A DNA stretch of 64,000 nt from Cricetomys ansorgei (taxonomy: Eukaryota > Chordata > Mammalia > Rodentia > Nesomyidae), in the NCBI GenBank assembly GCA_026225945.1, contig JAMJFZ010000239.1, forward strand, positions 26,251,501-26,315,500. Reading direction: 5' to 3'. Position 1 is the stretch's first letter, and each line of letters opens with the position of its first letter. Below are positions 41,378 through 52,815 of the stretch, in pieces. The position numbers and the translations under genes are program-made. The notes beneath the pieces are model-generated. The model was not told where the DNA came from, made no database searches, and saw only the letters and a list, made by a program, of their open reading frames with translations.

Positions 41378-41593
41378 CTTAAATATTATTTTTAGTCATA
41401 AGTTTGTGTATTGGGGGGGGGAGGGGAGTATGTGTGCGTGAGTGCAGGTGCCCACAGAGGCCAGAGGTGTCAGGTCCTCTAGAATGGAATTATAAACAAT
41501 TTTGAGCCTCAGGTGCAGGAGCTGGGACTGAACTCTGGTCCTTTGCAAGAGCAGCACATGCTCCTAATAGCTGAGCCATCCCTCCAGCCCCAA
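41378..41593 (-). repeat. B3 SINE, minus strand
   Basis: gtgcccacagaggccagagg, tcaggtcctctagaatggaa, gagctgggactgaactctgg, cctttgcaagagcagcacat and gctgagccatccctccagcc. Contains a G-run near 41413-41423. Confidence 0.92.
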
Positions 41594-41621
41594 AATATAT
41601 CTTTTAAAAAGCAACTTCCTG

Positions 41622-41795
41622 GGTGCGGTAGATGACTCGGTAGGTAAAGGCCTTGCCACAGAAGTTTGATCCCTAGAACTCATGAAAAGGTGGAAAGAAC
41701 CAACCTCATAGTATATGGGAAAGCCAGACACATTCTCACCACATAACCAACCCCAACATCTACAACGATAATAATAATTTAAAAACAACAACAAT

Positions 41796-41842
<47 letters not shown>
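41622..41842 (+). repeat. tRNA-derived SINE ending in (CA)n, plus strand
   Basis: gtgcggtagatgactcggta, ggtaaaggccttgccacaga and gtttgatccctagaactcat, an AACAACAA tail, then CA repeats at 41799-41842. Confidence 0.75.
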
Positions 41843-41843
<1 letters not shown>

Positions 41844-41849
41844 CCCTTC

Positions 41850-41950
41850 TTGGCCAGGCTTGGTGTAATCCTGCTTGGGAGGCTAAGACTAGAGGACCAC
41901 CAGTCTAAGGCCAGTCTGGGCAACCACGGGAGAGTCTCTTTTATAAAAAC
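41850..41950 (+). repeat. Old B1 SINE, plus strand
   Basis: ggccaggcttggtgtaatcc, tgcttgggaggctaagacta and ccagtctgggcaaccacggg. Confidence 0.75.
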
Positions 41951-41956
41951 CCAAGC

Positions 41957-42050
41957 TAGGCTGGCAAGGTGGTACATGCCTTAATCACAGTACTAAGGAG
42001 GCAGAAGCAGTGGACCTCTCCAAGACTGGAGCCTGCTGGTCTACATCGAG
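41957..42050 (+). repeat. B1 SINE, 5' half, split by URR1
   Basis: aggctggcaaggtggtacat, gccttaatcacagtactaag and gagcctgctggtctacatcg. It continues at 42281 after the transposon. Confidence 0.85.
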
Positions 42051-42288
42051 CAATGGTTCTCAAACTGTGAATTGTGACCCCTTGGAGAGGGTCAAAGGAT
42101 CCTTTCACAGTGGTCACCCAAGACGATCTGCATATCAGATATTTACATTACAATTCATAACAGTAGCAAAATTACAGTTTGTGAAGTAGCAACAAAAATA
42201 ATTTTATGGTGGGGGGCAGTCACCACAACCTGGGGAACTGTATTAAAGGGTCACCACATTAGGAAGGTTGAGAACCACTGGCATGGAG
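42043..42288 (-). mobile_element. URR1-type hAT transposon inserted in a B1
   Basis: Element 42051-42280 begins caatggttctcaaactgtga and ends aggaaggttgagaaccactg, in opposite orientation to the copy at 6451. Internal landmarks gcatatcagatatttacatt and acaattcataacagtagcaa match. Flanks acatcgag (42043-42050) and gcatggag (42281-42288) agree at 6 of 8 positions, and both correspond to the same B1 segment. Confidence 0.88.
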
Positions 42289-42350
42289 GGTTCTAGGCCA
42301 GCCAGGGCTATGTAGTAAGCTCAGGTCTCAGAGGCAGAGGAAACCCCTAG
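42281..42350 (+). repeat. B1 SINE, 3' half, after URR1 insertion
   Basis: gggttctaggccagccaggg, ctatgtagtaagctcaggtc continue the B1 interrupted at 42050. Confidence 0.75.
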
Positions 42351-42354
42351 AGAG

Positions 42355-42640
42355 TATGTGTTCTTTACATGAGCCCAACCATGTCAAGGACTCCAAGGTC
42401 TTCTCCAGCGAAGCGCAGGAAAGGCAAACAATTGGCCGAGAACCCCTATGGTATCAGCCAGATCCATCTGCTTGTTCAGCTGTATACAGTAAAGCCGCCT
42501 CCTCAACTCAGACATATAAAATAAACTCACTGAGTTTCAGGGCGGCTCTTGTTGCTGGTGCCCCATCAGAGTTCACACGGCTCACCTGATCCCAGCTTCA
42601 TTGCGTTTGTCTGTGTGTCTGTCCTTACTCCATTGCCTTG
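42355..42640 (+). mobile_element. LTR-like fragment (R/U5 type)
   Basis: A TATA-like tgtatacagtaaagc, a signal in acatataaaataaactcact, then gagtttcagggcggctcttg and a T/G-rich tgcgtttgtctgtgtgtctg resemble the U3-R-U5 end of rodent retroviral LTRs. No second LTR or internal region. Moderate guess. Confidence 0.4.
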
Positions 42641-42969
42641 CCACCCCAGCCAGATTTCCAGGCCCCAGCTGGAGGCAGTACGGCAGCCCCGTCTAAAAAC
42701 AACAGAATGAAACATACCAAAACAACTCACCCTTCCCCTACTCCCTCGACAGGCCAATTTGTGGTACAGACCGGTGCAGCGCTGCCGAGTGTGCAGAGAC
42801 AGGCTCAGCAGACAAGGGCAGTGACCCTCGGACTGCACACAGAACCCTGAGCTGTGTCAGGACAGCTGTGTTCCCCCCCACACACTAGTGGATCCAACAG
42901 GTTTGGGTCCAACTCGGACCACTCAGGAAATCGCTGGTTGGGGTAGTTAGAGACAACTCGACAATTTCC
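42641..42969. other. Unique sequence, nothing identified
   Basis: GC-moderate; overlapping short frames only. Confidence 0.45.
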
Positions 42970-43168
42970 AAGATTTCATATTTATTTATTTTTAAATCTT
43001 CACGTTATTATGTGTGTGCACTCTCCACACACTCGTGTGCAAGGGCATCCATAGGAAAGTCAGACGACAACTTTTGTGATTTAGTTTTTCCCTTCCATTG
43101 TGGGTTCCGGGAATTGAACTCAGGTCGTTAGTGGCAAACATTTTCCTACTGAGCCACCTCACCTGCCA
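42970..43168 (-). repeat. B3-type SINE, minus strand
   Basis: tatttatttttaaatcttca, cattgtgggttccgggaatt, gaactcaggtcgttagtggc and actgagccacctcacctgcc. Confidence 0.8.

Positions 43169-43170
<2 letters not shown>

Positions 43171-43213
<43 letters not shown>
43171..43213 (+). repeat. (TG)n microsatellite
   Basis: About 21 units, adjoining the B3. Confidence 0.96.

Positions 43214-45085
<1,872 letters not shown>

Positions 45086-45127
<42 letters not shown>
45086..45127. repeat. (AT)n microsatellite
   Basis: About 21 AT units; self-complementary and cruciform-prone. Confidence 0.96.
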
Positions 45128-45134
<7 letters not shown>

Positions 45135-45189
45135 ATTTAGTTGCTTTTACAAGAAAATACCAAATATTGATTCCATTTTTTTGTGTGTG

Positions 45190-45345
45190 TTTTGTGTTTT
45201 GTTTTGTGAGACATGGATCTAACTATGTAGCCCTGGCTGGCCTAGAACTCCATATGTAGATCAAGCTGGCCTTGAACTCCCAGAGATCCACTTGTCTCTG
45301 TCTCCTGAGTGCTAGGATTAAACTCGTGTGCCACCCCTGCCTGGC
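45190..45345 (-). repeat. B1 SINE, minus strand
   Basis: gtgagacatggatctaacta, tgtagccctggctggcctag, atcaagctggccttgaactc, gtgctaggattaaactcgtg. Confidence 0.92.
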
Positions 45346-45514
45346 TGGTCTCCGTCGTTCTATTAAGTGGCAATTCTGTGGCTGCTAATAAAGTTGCCAT
45401 TTTCACGTAGTGAGCAGATGTTTGTGTTTCTCTTGTAAGCTGGTGGTTTATATGGCCTGCATATACTTTTTTATTCCTCTATACTTTTATAATATTACTC
45501 AATTAATAATTATT
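45346..45514. other. Short unique spacer between inverted B1s
   Basis: Unremarkable sequence separating a minus B1 from a plus B1. Confidence 0.4.
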
Positions 45515-45660
45515 AGTGGGGAGATGACGGCACACGCCTTTAATCCCAGCAGAGGCAGGCAGAGGCAGGCAGATCTCTGAGAGGCCAGCCTCGTCAACAG
45601 AGTGAGTTCCAGGACAGCCAGAGCTACACAGAGAAACCTCATCATGAAAAAAAAATATAT
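45515..45660 (+). repeat. B1 SINE, plus strand
   Basis: gatgacggcacacgccttta, a small duplicated gaggcaggca unit (about 45552-45575), gagtgagttccaggacagcc and cacagagaaacctcatcatg with an A tail. Confidence 0.92.
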
Positions 45661-45778
45661 ATTTATACATCAAAACCCCAGCCAAATTCTTACGTACTAA
45701 AAGTAGGCATGTTTTTTGTTTTTGTGTTTTATCTAATTTTTCATGATGTTTCTTTCATATTCAGAGGCATAAGATGAA

Positions 45779-45994
45779 TGTGGACTGAAAAACTTCCAAC
45801 TGCAACACTTTAAAACATATTGTGGTGACTCCCAACCATAAAATTATTTTCATTGCTACTTTATAACCATAGTTTTTCTACTGTTATGAATCATAATGCA
45901 AATATCTGATATGCAGATGGTCTGAGGCGATCCCTGTGAATGAAAGCGTCATCAATCCCCAAGGAGGTTGTGATCCACAGGTGGAGAACCACTG
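45779..45994 (+). mobile_element. URR1-type hAT transposon, left end degraded
   Basis: gtggtgactcccaaccataa, ttactg-like internal text, tatgaatcataatgcaaata, gatatgcagatggtctgagg and the right end ggtggagaaccactg. No convincing duplication; it abuts a B1 on the right. Confidence 0.8.
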
Positions 45995-46092
45995 CTCTAC
46001 GTAGAACAGGCTGGCCTCAGACTCACAAAAACTCACCTGCCTCTGCCTCCTGAGTGCTGAGATTAAAGGTGTGCACCACCATTCTCTGCTTT
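45995..46092 (-). repeat. B1 SINE, truncated, minus strand
   Basis: gtagaacaggctggcctcag, gcctctgcctcctgagtgct, gagattaaaggtgtgcacca. Confidence 0.85.
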
Positions 46093-46194
46093 AGTTAATG
46101 AAATGAATATTCAATGTTTAGTTGACTATTTAGTTGAGCAAGATATACACATGAATCATCACAATTCTTCATTTTTAAAAGTAATTTCAAAATT

Positions 46195-46337
46195 CGGTTC
46201 TCTTGTTTTTGATGAAGCCCTGGCTGGCTTGGAACTCAGTACGTAGACCATGATGGCCTGGAACTCACAGAGATCCTTCTGCCTCTACCTCTTCCAAGTA
46301 CTGAGATTAAAGGAGTGTACCACCACACCCAGCCCTC
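46195..46337 (-). repeat. B1 SINE, minus strand
   Basis: aagccctggctggcttggaa, cgtagaccatgatggcctgg, ccaagtactgagattaaagg, tgtaccaccacacccagccc. Confidence 0.9.
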
Positions 46338-46409
46338 AAATTTTGGCTAAACTTTTACATTCTTTTGTCAGAGATCATGACATTTAAATATTTAAACAAA
46401 ATATTACAT

Positions 46410-46985
46410 ACTGCCTTAGTTCCTTCTGGCTGCTGTTAAAAAAAAAAAAAAAAGCCATAAATTGAGAAATTATAAACAACAGAAATTTATTCCGGAGACT
46501 GAGATGTCTGAGATTAGGGCCCTGGGAGTTCTGGGGCCATTTCAGTTGTTGTTTGCTGGGAATGGGGACAGCTGTTTTGAGACGGGGTCTCCTGTCTCGA
46601 AGGCTGGTGTCTAAGTTACAGCTGATGATGGCTTTGAACTCAGATCCTCCCAAAAGCTGGGATTACAGGCTTTTGCCACCATACATGGCTCTGCATCTGG
46701 CAAGGACCCACTTTTTGGTTCAGAGAGGCACCTTCTAGCTGTGCCCTTACATAGTAGAAGCAAGGCGGCTCCTTGGCGCTGCCTTTGTAAAGACCCCGAA
46801 TCCACACACCGGGGTGGATGGAGTCTGACCAGGAATTGGTGTCTACTTTCCTCTCAAAGGCCCCATTTCCTAATGCCGTCCTGTTGGGTGAGACTTTCAG
46901 CCTGTGTCTTGGGACAGAAGCATTTATATCATGTGTGTCCTCGTCCCTAGAACTTTCAAAAGCACAGAGCACCAACAAAACAATT
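46410..46985 (+). repeat. Old mammal-wide repeat interrupted by a B1
   Basis: tgccttagttccttctggct, gctgttaaaaaa, taaacaacagaaatttattc and gttctggggcc before the B1; aaggacccactttttggttc, tagctgtgcccttacatagt, tctcaaaggccccatttcct and aatgccgtcctgttggg after it. This matches a common mammalian repeat by memory; family not assigned. Two halves are collinear around the B1 at 46558-46690. Confidence 0.55.
46558..46690 (-). repeat. B1 SINE nested in old repeat, minus strand
   Basis: ttgagacggggtctcctgtc, gatggctttgaactcagatc, caaaagctgggattacaggc, ttttgccaccatacatggct. Confidence 0.8.
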
Positions 46986-47089
46986 CAAGCCACCACGCCA
47001 CAGTGAACACGAATGAAACGCAAGCGATTTATGACCCTCTTCCCCAAATCAGGTGGAATGCCTTGTTTTCTTTCCTTTCTCCCTCCCTT
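46986..47089. other. Short unique interval
   Basis: Nothing recognised before the pyrimidine-rich tail of the next B1. Confidence 0.4.
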
Positions 47090-47188
47090 CCTTTCTTCCT
47101 TGTCTCATGTAGTCCAAACTGATCCTGGATTTCTGATGTTCCTGCCTCCATGTCCCAAGCAGTGGAATTACAGGCATGTACTGCCAAT
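47090..47188 (-). repeat. Old B1-type SINE, minus strand
   Basis: ttgtctcatgtagtccaaac, ctgatgttcctgcctccatg, cagtggaattacaggcatgt. Confidence 0.7.
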
Positions 47189-47270
47189 AATATACTTATG
47201 TGAAGAAAAAATAATATTAAATACAACTGAGGGCTGGGGAATGTAGCTCCATGGGTTGTACACACACACA

Positions 47271-47292
47271 TTCTCTCTCTCTTTCTCTCTCT

Positions 47293-47348
<56 letters not shown>
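47271..47348 (+). repeat. (TC)n(CA)n compound microsatellite
   Basis: A TC run (47271-47311) followed directly by CA (47312-47348). A short ID-like remnant (ctggggaatgtagctccatg) precedes it near 47234. Confidence 0.95.
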
Positions 47349-47349
<1 letters not shown>

Positions 47350-47383
47350 ACGATAAGCAGATACACAGAGCACTGGATCCATT

Positions 47384-47419
47384 CTTTCTCTCTCTCTCTC
47401 TCTCTTTTTTTTTTTTTTC
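47384..47419 (+). repeat. (TC)n and T-run
   Basis: TC units then about 14 T. Confidence 0.9.
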
Positions 47420-48375
47420 CTTTCTTCTGGCCAAGGCGCTTTCTTTCTAATAGTGTGAACATTTTGAAATGGGTTCAGGAAAGCACACAAGACCAACACA
47501 GATGAATGAGTTTATTTTTCAGGCCTACAGAGAGTGCCCCGGGCAGGTTCTGTCCATCCATGGAATAACATCCCTTTCATAAAGTATGCTCAGATTTACC
47601 ATCAAACAGCAACAGAGCCTTGGAGAAGAACACTCCAAAGGTGTCGAAGGTCTAGGAACTGGCCCAGATCTGTTACTCTACAATGCAGAGGACACATAGT
47701 GAGAACTATTTTGTCATCTGATTAATTGGTAGTGGAGTCATAAAAGCTTTCTAAATAAAACAAATCTTCCTCTTCCAATTTGTAGAAGTCTAAGAACTGA
47801 CCCTTCACAGGATCTGTAGTGCTTTGAAGGAAGAAGAAAGCACAGCAACATTTAGGGACATTTCCCTTACACACAGGGACATTTAGGTTTAAAATGTCCT
47901 GGTCAGGTTTAAAACCCTGATGTATTTAACCATGTAGAGAAGGATTATTAGGATAACTAGGCGACCATAGACTAGGGACACAGCTGTCACCTGGCTTTAC
48001 ACCACACCAAAGGCTGATAAGATCAACGCAAGTCTTGTCATTCCTGACTCAGTAGGTTTTTAAATTTGTAAGCAGCCAAGATTAAAAAAAAAAAAAAATT
48101 GCATACAGAGATTAACATAGTAACACTAACTCCTTCCTCCCATCTTTCTGGCCTTCAGCACCCCACCAACCCCAATCGAAGGCTCTGATTGGCCCTCTCC
48201 AAGACACACCCAGTCACTGAACTCTGGAGTTGGACTGCTATGATTGGCCAGACTGGAGTCCGGAGAAAATAGTTCTGGGGAATCAAAGCGGTGGTGACCA
48301 CAGAGCTCTCCAGAGTGGGGCCCGTGGTAGGATGGTTTGTTTTGTTTTGTTTTTTTCAAGTATCCTTTTTTTTGG
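47420..48375. other. Unique sequence, no gene identified
   Basis: A-run at about 48084-48098. Two inverted CCAAT boxes (gattgg at 48187 and 48242) lie 55 bp apart near the end. Confidence 0.5.
48187..48247. promoter_or_regulatory. Paired NF-Y-type (inverted CCAAT) boxes
   Basis: ctgattggccc at 48185-48195 and atgattggcca at 48240-48250 both match the extended inverted CCAAT consensus. Spacing is about five helical turns. Confidence 0.35.
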
Positions 48376-48477
48376 TATTTTGAGACAGGGTTTCTCTGTT
48401 GCAACTCTGGCTGTCCTGGAACTCATTCTGTAGACCAGGCTAGCCTCGAACTCACAGAGATCTGCCTGCCTCTGTCA
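48376..48477 (-). repeat. B1 SINE, truncated, minus strand
   Basis: ttgagacagggtttctctgt, ggctgtcctggaactcattc, tgtagaccaggctagcctcg, gatctgcctgcctctgtcaa; it stops before the 5' end of the element. Confidence 0.92.
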
Positions 48478-48563
48478 AGTATACTTTTTTTGCGAAATTG
48501 AAGTATAACACATACAGAAAAGCACACACAGTAGATATAGAATCCGATGAACGATTGCGATCC

Positions 48564-48571
48564 TGACGTCA
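48564..48571. promoter_or_regulatory. Full CRE palindrome TGACGTCA
   Basis: Perfect CREB/ATF site (context atcctgacgtcatgcttg). It lies about 320 bp right of the paired CCAAT boxes. Confidence 0.5.
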
Positions 48572-49016
48572 TGCTTGGAGGTCTGTGAAGCACATTTCAG
48601 TCTGCTGCCTGCATCTACGAACTCATCTGCCCTGCCTGGACCGTGCACAGCTCAACAGCAGTGCTTGCAAGCAGCCGTGCAATCCCCTACATGGTTGGCT
48701 GGAAGCAGGAACCTTTCGGAGTTTATGCTTTCCTTTCGCTCGCAAGTACAGTCCTTTTAAAAAAGGAGATGGGCGTGAGCAGTCCCTAGACCCCTCCTCC
48801 CACACTTCCCACAGCCACCTTCATCTTCCCGCCCCTCCTGGGGTCTCGCCCACCTCCCTATTTATCCTAAGGTGATATAATAAGTAAATGGCTTGATGAT
48901 TCTTTTGAATATCTTGCTGTCATTTTATTATTATGTTTTAACTCAGAAATAAAGTCACTAAGTACAGCAGATAACGACTCCTCTCCTAAGTTTTAGGAAT
49001 GCGGCATAAACAAGTG

Positions 49017-49040
49017 CCCCCCTTCCCCCCCCACCCCCCC
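49017..49040 (-). other. C-rich run, G4-prone on minus strand
   Basis: Three C blocks of 6, 8 and 7 separated by TT and A; enough for four G-triplets on the opposite strand. Confidence 0.7.
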
Positions 49041-50424
49041 AAGTTTATTTTATAATATGAAAGTAATGTGTGCTACTGTTAAAATCCTTAAAGCAACAAA
49101 AGCATATGCTAGAAAACGTCCATAGCCCAACCACACACAAGTGCTTGGTGCAAACATTATCTTCCCAGGGTTTACCCTTCAGTATTTGCTTTACTTCTTT
49201 TCCACAAAACTCACGACAGCTGTCATCTGTACATGCCTCTTGACTCCCTTATCTGCCTATAAAATCATGGGAGTTGGCTTTTCCAACAGGAAGTGTAAGT
49301 GGGATTAGAATTTTTTAACTGGCTACTTAGGAATATTTCACCTTGAACAAGAAAGGAACGCTGTAGGCCAAGGTACCTTTGGATCACACAGAAAAAAAAT
49401 TAAAAAGACGTCATGAAGTTTTAAGGGCCAACATGCAGCTGTAAAGTAACAGATCTCATTTGGTGGAGTGCACGAACTATAAATCTCAATCACATGAACA
49501 GATAACCAGCTTAGTGGGGCAGCCTGTGGCTCATCCATTAGTGGAGTCACAGCACACAGAAAGACCATGCAACAGGCCATTTCTGTATTCCGTCCCACCT
49601 CTCATTGGGTGTTCATAAGAGAGCGGGTTAAGATGTGATCTGTGGGATTAGCAAGTTGTTCAGATAGTGATTTGAGATGAATGTCTAGCAGTGGAATCTC
49701 CCTTTCCTGTCCGTGGCTTCTCTGCAGTTTATAAGCATGAAACAGCTTCCCAGGGAGCTGAGTCTGCTGAAAAGCAGAATTAGAGTTGAACACGAGCAAT
49801 TCAGATGTCAAGACTCGTGATGGAGAAGAGACTCATGACAAAATTGTCACCTAACTTCTTGTACTCACATAAGGCAGAAGCGTGTTAAGCCTGGACCCTC
49901 TGACATGGATTGCCTCCAAATAAACTTCAGAACCATCCTACAAATGGCTTCCAGGCCCACTTAAAGGGAAATACTGAGAAGAGAATGGATGGCTAGTCCA
50001 GTGACTTTGGATTGGGGAATATACTTTCTGTAGACATCAGGAGCATAAGTCATAAAGAAACAAATGATTTGATCTTGTAAAAATACCTATACCTCAAAAA
50101 GCCACAAAGCAATACTAAAAGGTTTTTGTGTGTGTATTATTTTACAGGGAAATATAACCCTATCCTACTTGAAGATTTCTCGAATATAATTGGTTGGTTG
50201 AGCTTTATTCACTCTGAGCCTTTGTTTAGTTCTAGATGGGGCATGGACACTGCAAAGATAAGACTTTGCAAAGACACAGAAATAATCTCTAAGGAGGTTT
50301 CCATTGAATACCAGAGACTCCATCCAGAAGGCAGATAAGACAGAGGTGAAGGGCACACTGCTTCAGAGCAGAGCCTCGGACAGCCTCAACCTAGGTCTAA
50401 ATCCGGGACCTGCAGCTCCTAGGT

Positions 50425-50547
50425 GAGTGACCTCAGGTTCACCTTGAGCTCACTATATGGCTCAGGTGTGCCTGGAACTCCCCCTGACCTTCCTGTCTCT
50501 GACTGTAAAGTGCTGGCATTACAGGTGTGCCTCACCATGCCTGGACA
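50425..50547 (-). repeat. Old B1-type SINE, minus strand
   Basis: gagctcactatatggctcag, gtgtgcctggaactccccct, gtgctggcattacaggtgtg, cctcaccatgcctgg. Confidence 0.75.
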
Positions 50548-50585
50548 GACTAATAAGTTTATTATCATAAAAAAAACTGTGACTG

Positions 50586-50670
50586 AGCTAGGCATGGCGA
50601 TGTATGTACAGCTGTAATTCTAGTATTCAGGAGGCAGAGATAGGAAGACCATAGTTCAAGGTTATCCCCA
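50586..50670 (+). repeat. B1 SINE 5' part, plus strand
   Basis: gctaggcatggcgatgtatg, agctgtaattctagtattca, ggaggcagagataggaag; truncated. Confidence 0.75.
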
Positions 50671-50684
50671 TTTACTTAGTGAAT

Positions 50685-50830
50685 CAGAGGCACCCACACA
50701 GCAACTCACAACCCTTTGTAACTCCTGATTCAGGGATCTGACATACTCTTCTGGTTTCTCCGTAGACACTATGTGCATCTGGTGCACAGACATATATTCA
50801 GACAAAACACATACAAATAAAACTTAAAAT
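50685..50830 (+). repeat. B2 3' fragment, plus strand
   Basis: caactcacaaccctttgtaa, ctcctgattcagggatctga, catactcttctgg and an AAATAAAACTT tail; the tRNA head is absent. Confidence 0.75.
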
Positions 50831-51074
50831 ATTTTCTTTCATAAATAACACTTTGAAGAATATTTCCGTAAAGAATCATCTACCTTGAGAAACCTTTCTT
50901 GCTGTACATTTGAAGGACTTCAGAGCTCTTACCAATTGCCTTCCTGAGTCTCTGCTAATGATCTAGCCCCATTTTTCCTTCACTTAACAATTGCCAGTTA
51001 TTAGAATATTAGAACTATGAAAAATAGCACAATTCATTTTCTATCTTAATTTCTTTTTTAATGGATGTTGTGAT

Positions 51075-51268
51075 ATAGGCTTTTAAAATTTATTTTTTAT
51101 TTCAGGTACATCGGTGTTTCGTCTGCACGTATGGCTGTGTGAAGATATCAGATCCTCTGGAACAGGAGTTACAGTTGTGAGCTGCCCAGTGGGTACTGGG
51201 AATTGAACCCAGTTCCTTTGAAAGAGCAGTCAGTGTTCTTAACCGCTGAGCCACCTCTCCAACCTCTC
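51075..51268 (-). repeat. B3 SINE, minus strand
   Basis: tcaggtacatcggtgtttcg, tctgcacgtatggctgtgtg, cagatcctctggaacaggag, gaattgaacccagttccttt and cgctgagccacctctccaac. Confidence 0.93.
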
Positions 51269-51524
51269 TAGTCTTAATTTCTATTGAAAATATTCACTCT
51301 GAATATTCATCTTTGTCACTTGCAAGTAAGTAACATTTGATGGCGAGTGCTGTAGTCTCATTTTCCTTGTAAATGGTAAGAAACAGGTGATGGACTCCAG
51401 TAAGTTTGATGTTTTAGAATAGGTTTTCAAGGAAGCACACCATTGATCACACACACACACAATGATGGTTTTTATCCGCCTGTAAGACGGCACTCTTCTG
51501 ATTGTGCAGTATTTTTTTTCCTGA
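51269..51524. other. Short unique interval
   Basis: A short CA run at about 51450-51461; otherwise nothing. Confidence 0.4.
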
Positions 51525-51635
51525 TGGCTATTTATTTATTTGTTATAGGGACTCGATCTGCTACCCAGGCAGGCCTTGAACTCTCAATCCTCCTGCAGGC
51601 TGGGATGACACAGTGTGTCACCAAGCCCCCCTCCA
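51525..51635 (-). repeat. Old B1-type SINE, minus strand
   Basis: atctgctacccaggcaggcc, ttgaactctcaatcctcctg, gctgggatgacacagtgtgt. Confidence 0.7.
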
Positions 51636-52139
51636 CCCACAAAGGCTTTTCTTCTTTTCATTTTTGTGGTTTCTTTTTAAGTTACTAACTTTGTAAGTGG
51701 GCTTGCCCAGTGATGCTCTGGCTACAGCCAGTGCACTCTCTCCGTGTGCCTGTGCCACTCTACCTTGCTCTAACTCATCCTGCGTCATCACCTTAGGCTA
51801 GCTGGTTCCCTTCTGTCCCCTACACAGTCCCCTCTTCTGCTTCCACATCCCTTGTGCCCAATCATCCTGTCTTTGGTGGTGGCGTTGAAGGTGGCAGGTT
51901 TCAGTATTGATCTCCCTCACATCGGTACCACATGCCGCATCATTAAGAGAAGAAGAGCTATGCTCCATATGCAGATTATGATATTTGCCACCATTATACA
52001 GTTGTAACTTTATTTTCAAAAGGACATTTTTGTTTCAATGAAGTCTTTTCACCCCACACGATTACTCTATGGTGACATCAGGGAACTACACAGTTGCGTG
52101 TTGGCATGCTTTTTTGTTTTTTTCGAAAAATCGGGACTT
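51636..52139. other. Unique sequence, nothing identified
   Basis: Pyrimidine-rich in part; short overlapping frames only. Confidence 0.45.
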
Positions 52140-52205
52140 TTTGGCCAGGTGTGGCAATGCATTCAACCCCGACACTTGGGAGGTAGAGTAGATGGGTCTC
52201 TGCAG
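52140..52205 (+). repeat. B1 5' fragment, plus strand
   Basis: ttggccaggtgtggcaatgc and ccgacacttgggaggtagag, then loss of similarity. Confidence 0.65.
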
Positions 52206-52380
52206 CAGTACACTGCTGTGGCATTCAACAGGGGGTCCTGGGCCGGTAGGAAGAATCTCAGGGTGGAACATTCTGGTGGTTTGGTGTTTTTTTTCACCAC
52301 CGCTACAGGGAAACATACGACCCCTTCCAAAGATCTCAAACACAACATCTTGAGCTTCACACACATACAACAGAAAACTA

Positions 52381-52468
52381 AATGCAGCTCAGTGGTGGAA
52401 CATTTACCTAACATGCCAGAGGCCATGGGTTTAATTACCTCAACTAGGGAAAAATGAATAAAAATAGA
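52381..52468 (+). repeat. ID-type element, plus strand
   Basis: atgcagctcagtggtggaac, ttacctaacatgccagaggc and catgggtttaattacctcaa with an AAAAATGAATAAAAATAG tail. Confidence 0.65.
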
Positions 52469-52489
52469 CAGGCATCTGGTGCATGCTTT

Positions 52490-52543
52490 TTTTTTAGATT
52501 TATTTTATTTTATATGTATGAGTATTTTGCACTTGAGTGCACG

Positions 52544-52581
<38 letters not shown>

Positions 52582-52700
52582 AGGTACATCCTAGAACTGG
52601 AGTTATGGATGGTTGTGAACCACATTGGAGGTTCTGGGAATTGAACCTCGGTCCTCTGCAAGAACAAGTGCTCCTAAACACTAAACCATCTCTCCAGGCA
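52490..52700 (-). repeat. B3 SINE containing (CA)n, minus strand
   Basis: ttttatatgtatgagtattt, a CA run at about 52548-52580 interrupting the element, tagaactggagttatggatg, gaattgaacctcggtcctct and aaaccatctctccaggcac. Confidence 0.85.
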
Positions 52701-52815
52701 CAGGAGCATGCCTTTAATCTGAGGACTTACGAGGCTGAGACAGGCCTGCTGGCTTGGTAATGTTGTGAGTTTCACGCTGGCCAGATCAATGCAATTAAAC
52801 CCCATCTCAAAAGGA
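52701..52815 (+). repeat. B1 SINE, plus strand, diverged
   Basis: caggagcatgcctttaatct, cttacgaggctgagacaggc and ccccatctcaaaaggac. Confidence 0.75.

Larger units (their letters stand above)
48478..50424. other. Unique sequence, SINE-free, no gene identified
   Basis: About 1.9 kb. Contains a CRE (48564-48571), a C-rich run (49017-49040) and AATAAA-type signals without ORFs. Minus frames at 49338-49811 (86 and 69 codons) have varied composition but no recognised domain. Confidence 0.5.

Noticed and set aside
47434..47760. 3'-end-like text (gtttatttttcaggcc) for a minus-strand gene
   Set aside because: A single AATAAA-type match with unremarkable sequence beyond it and no supporting features.
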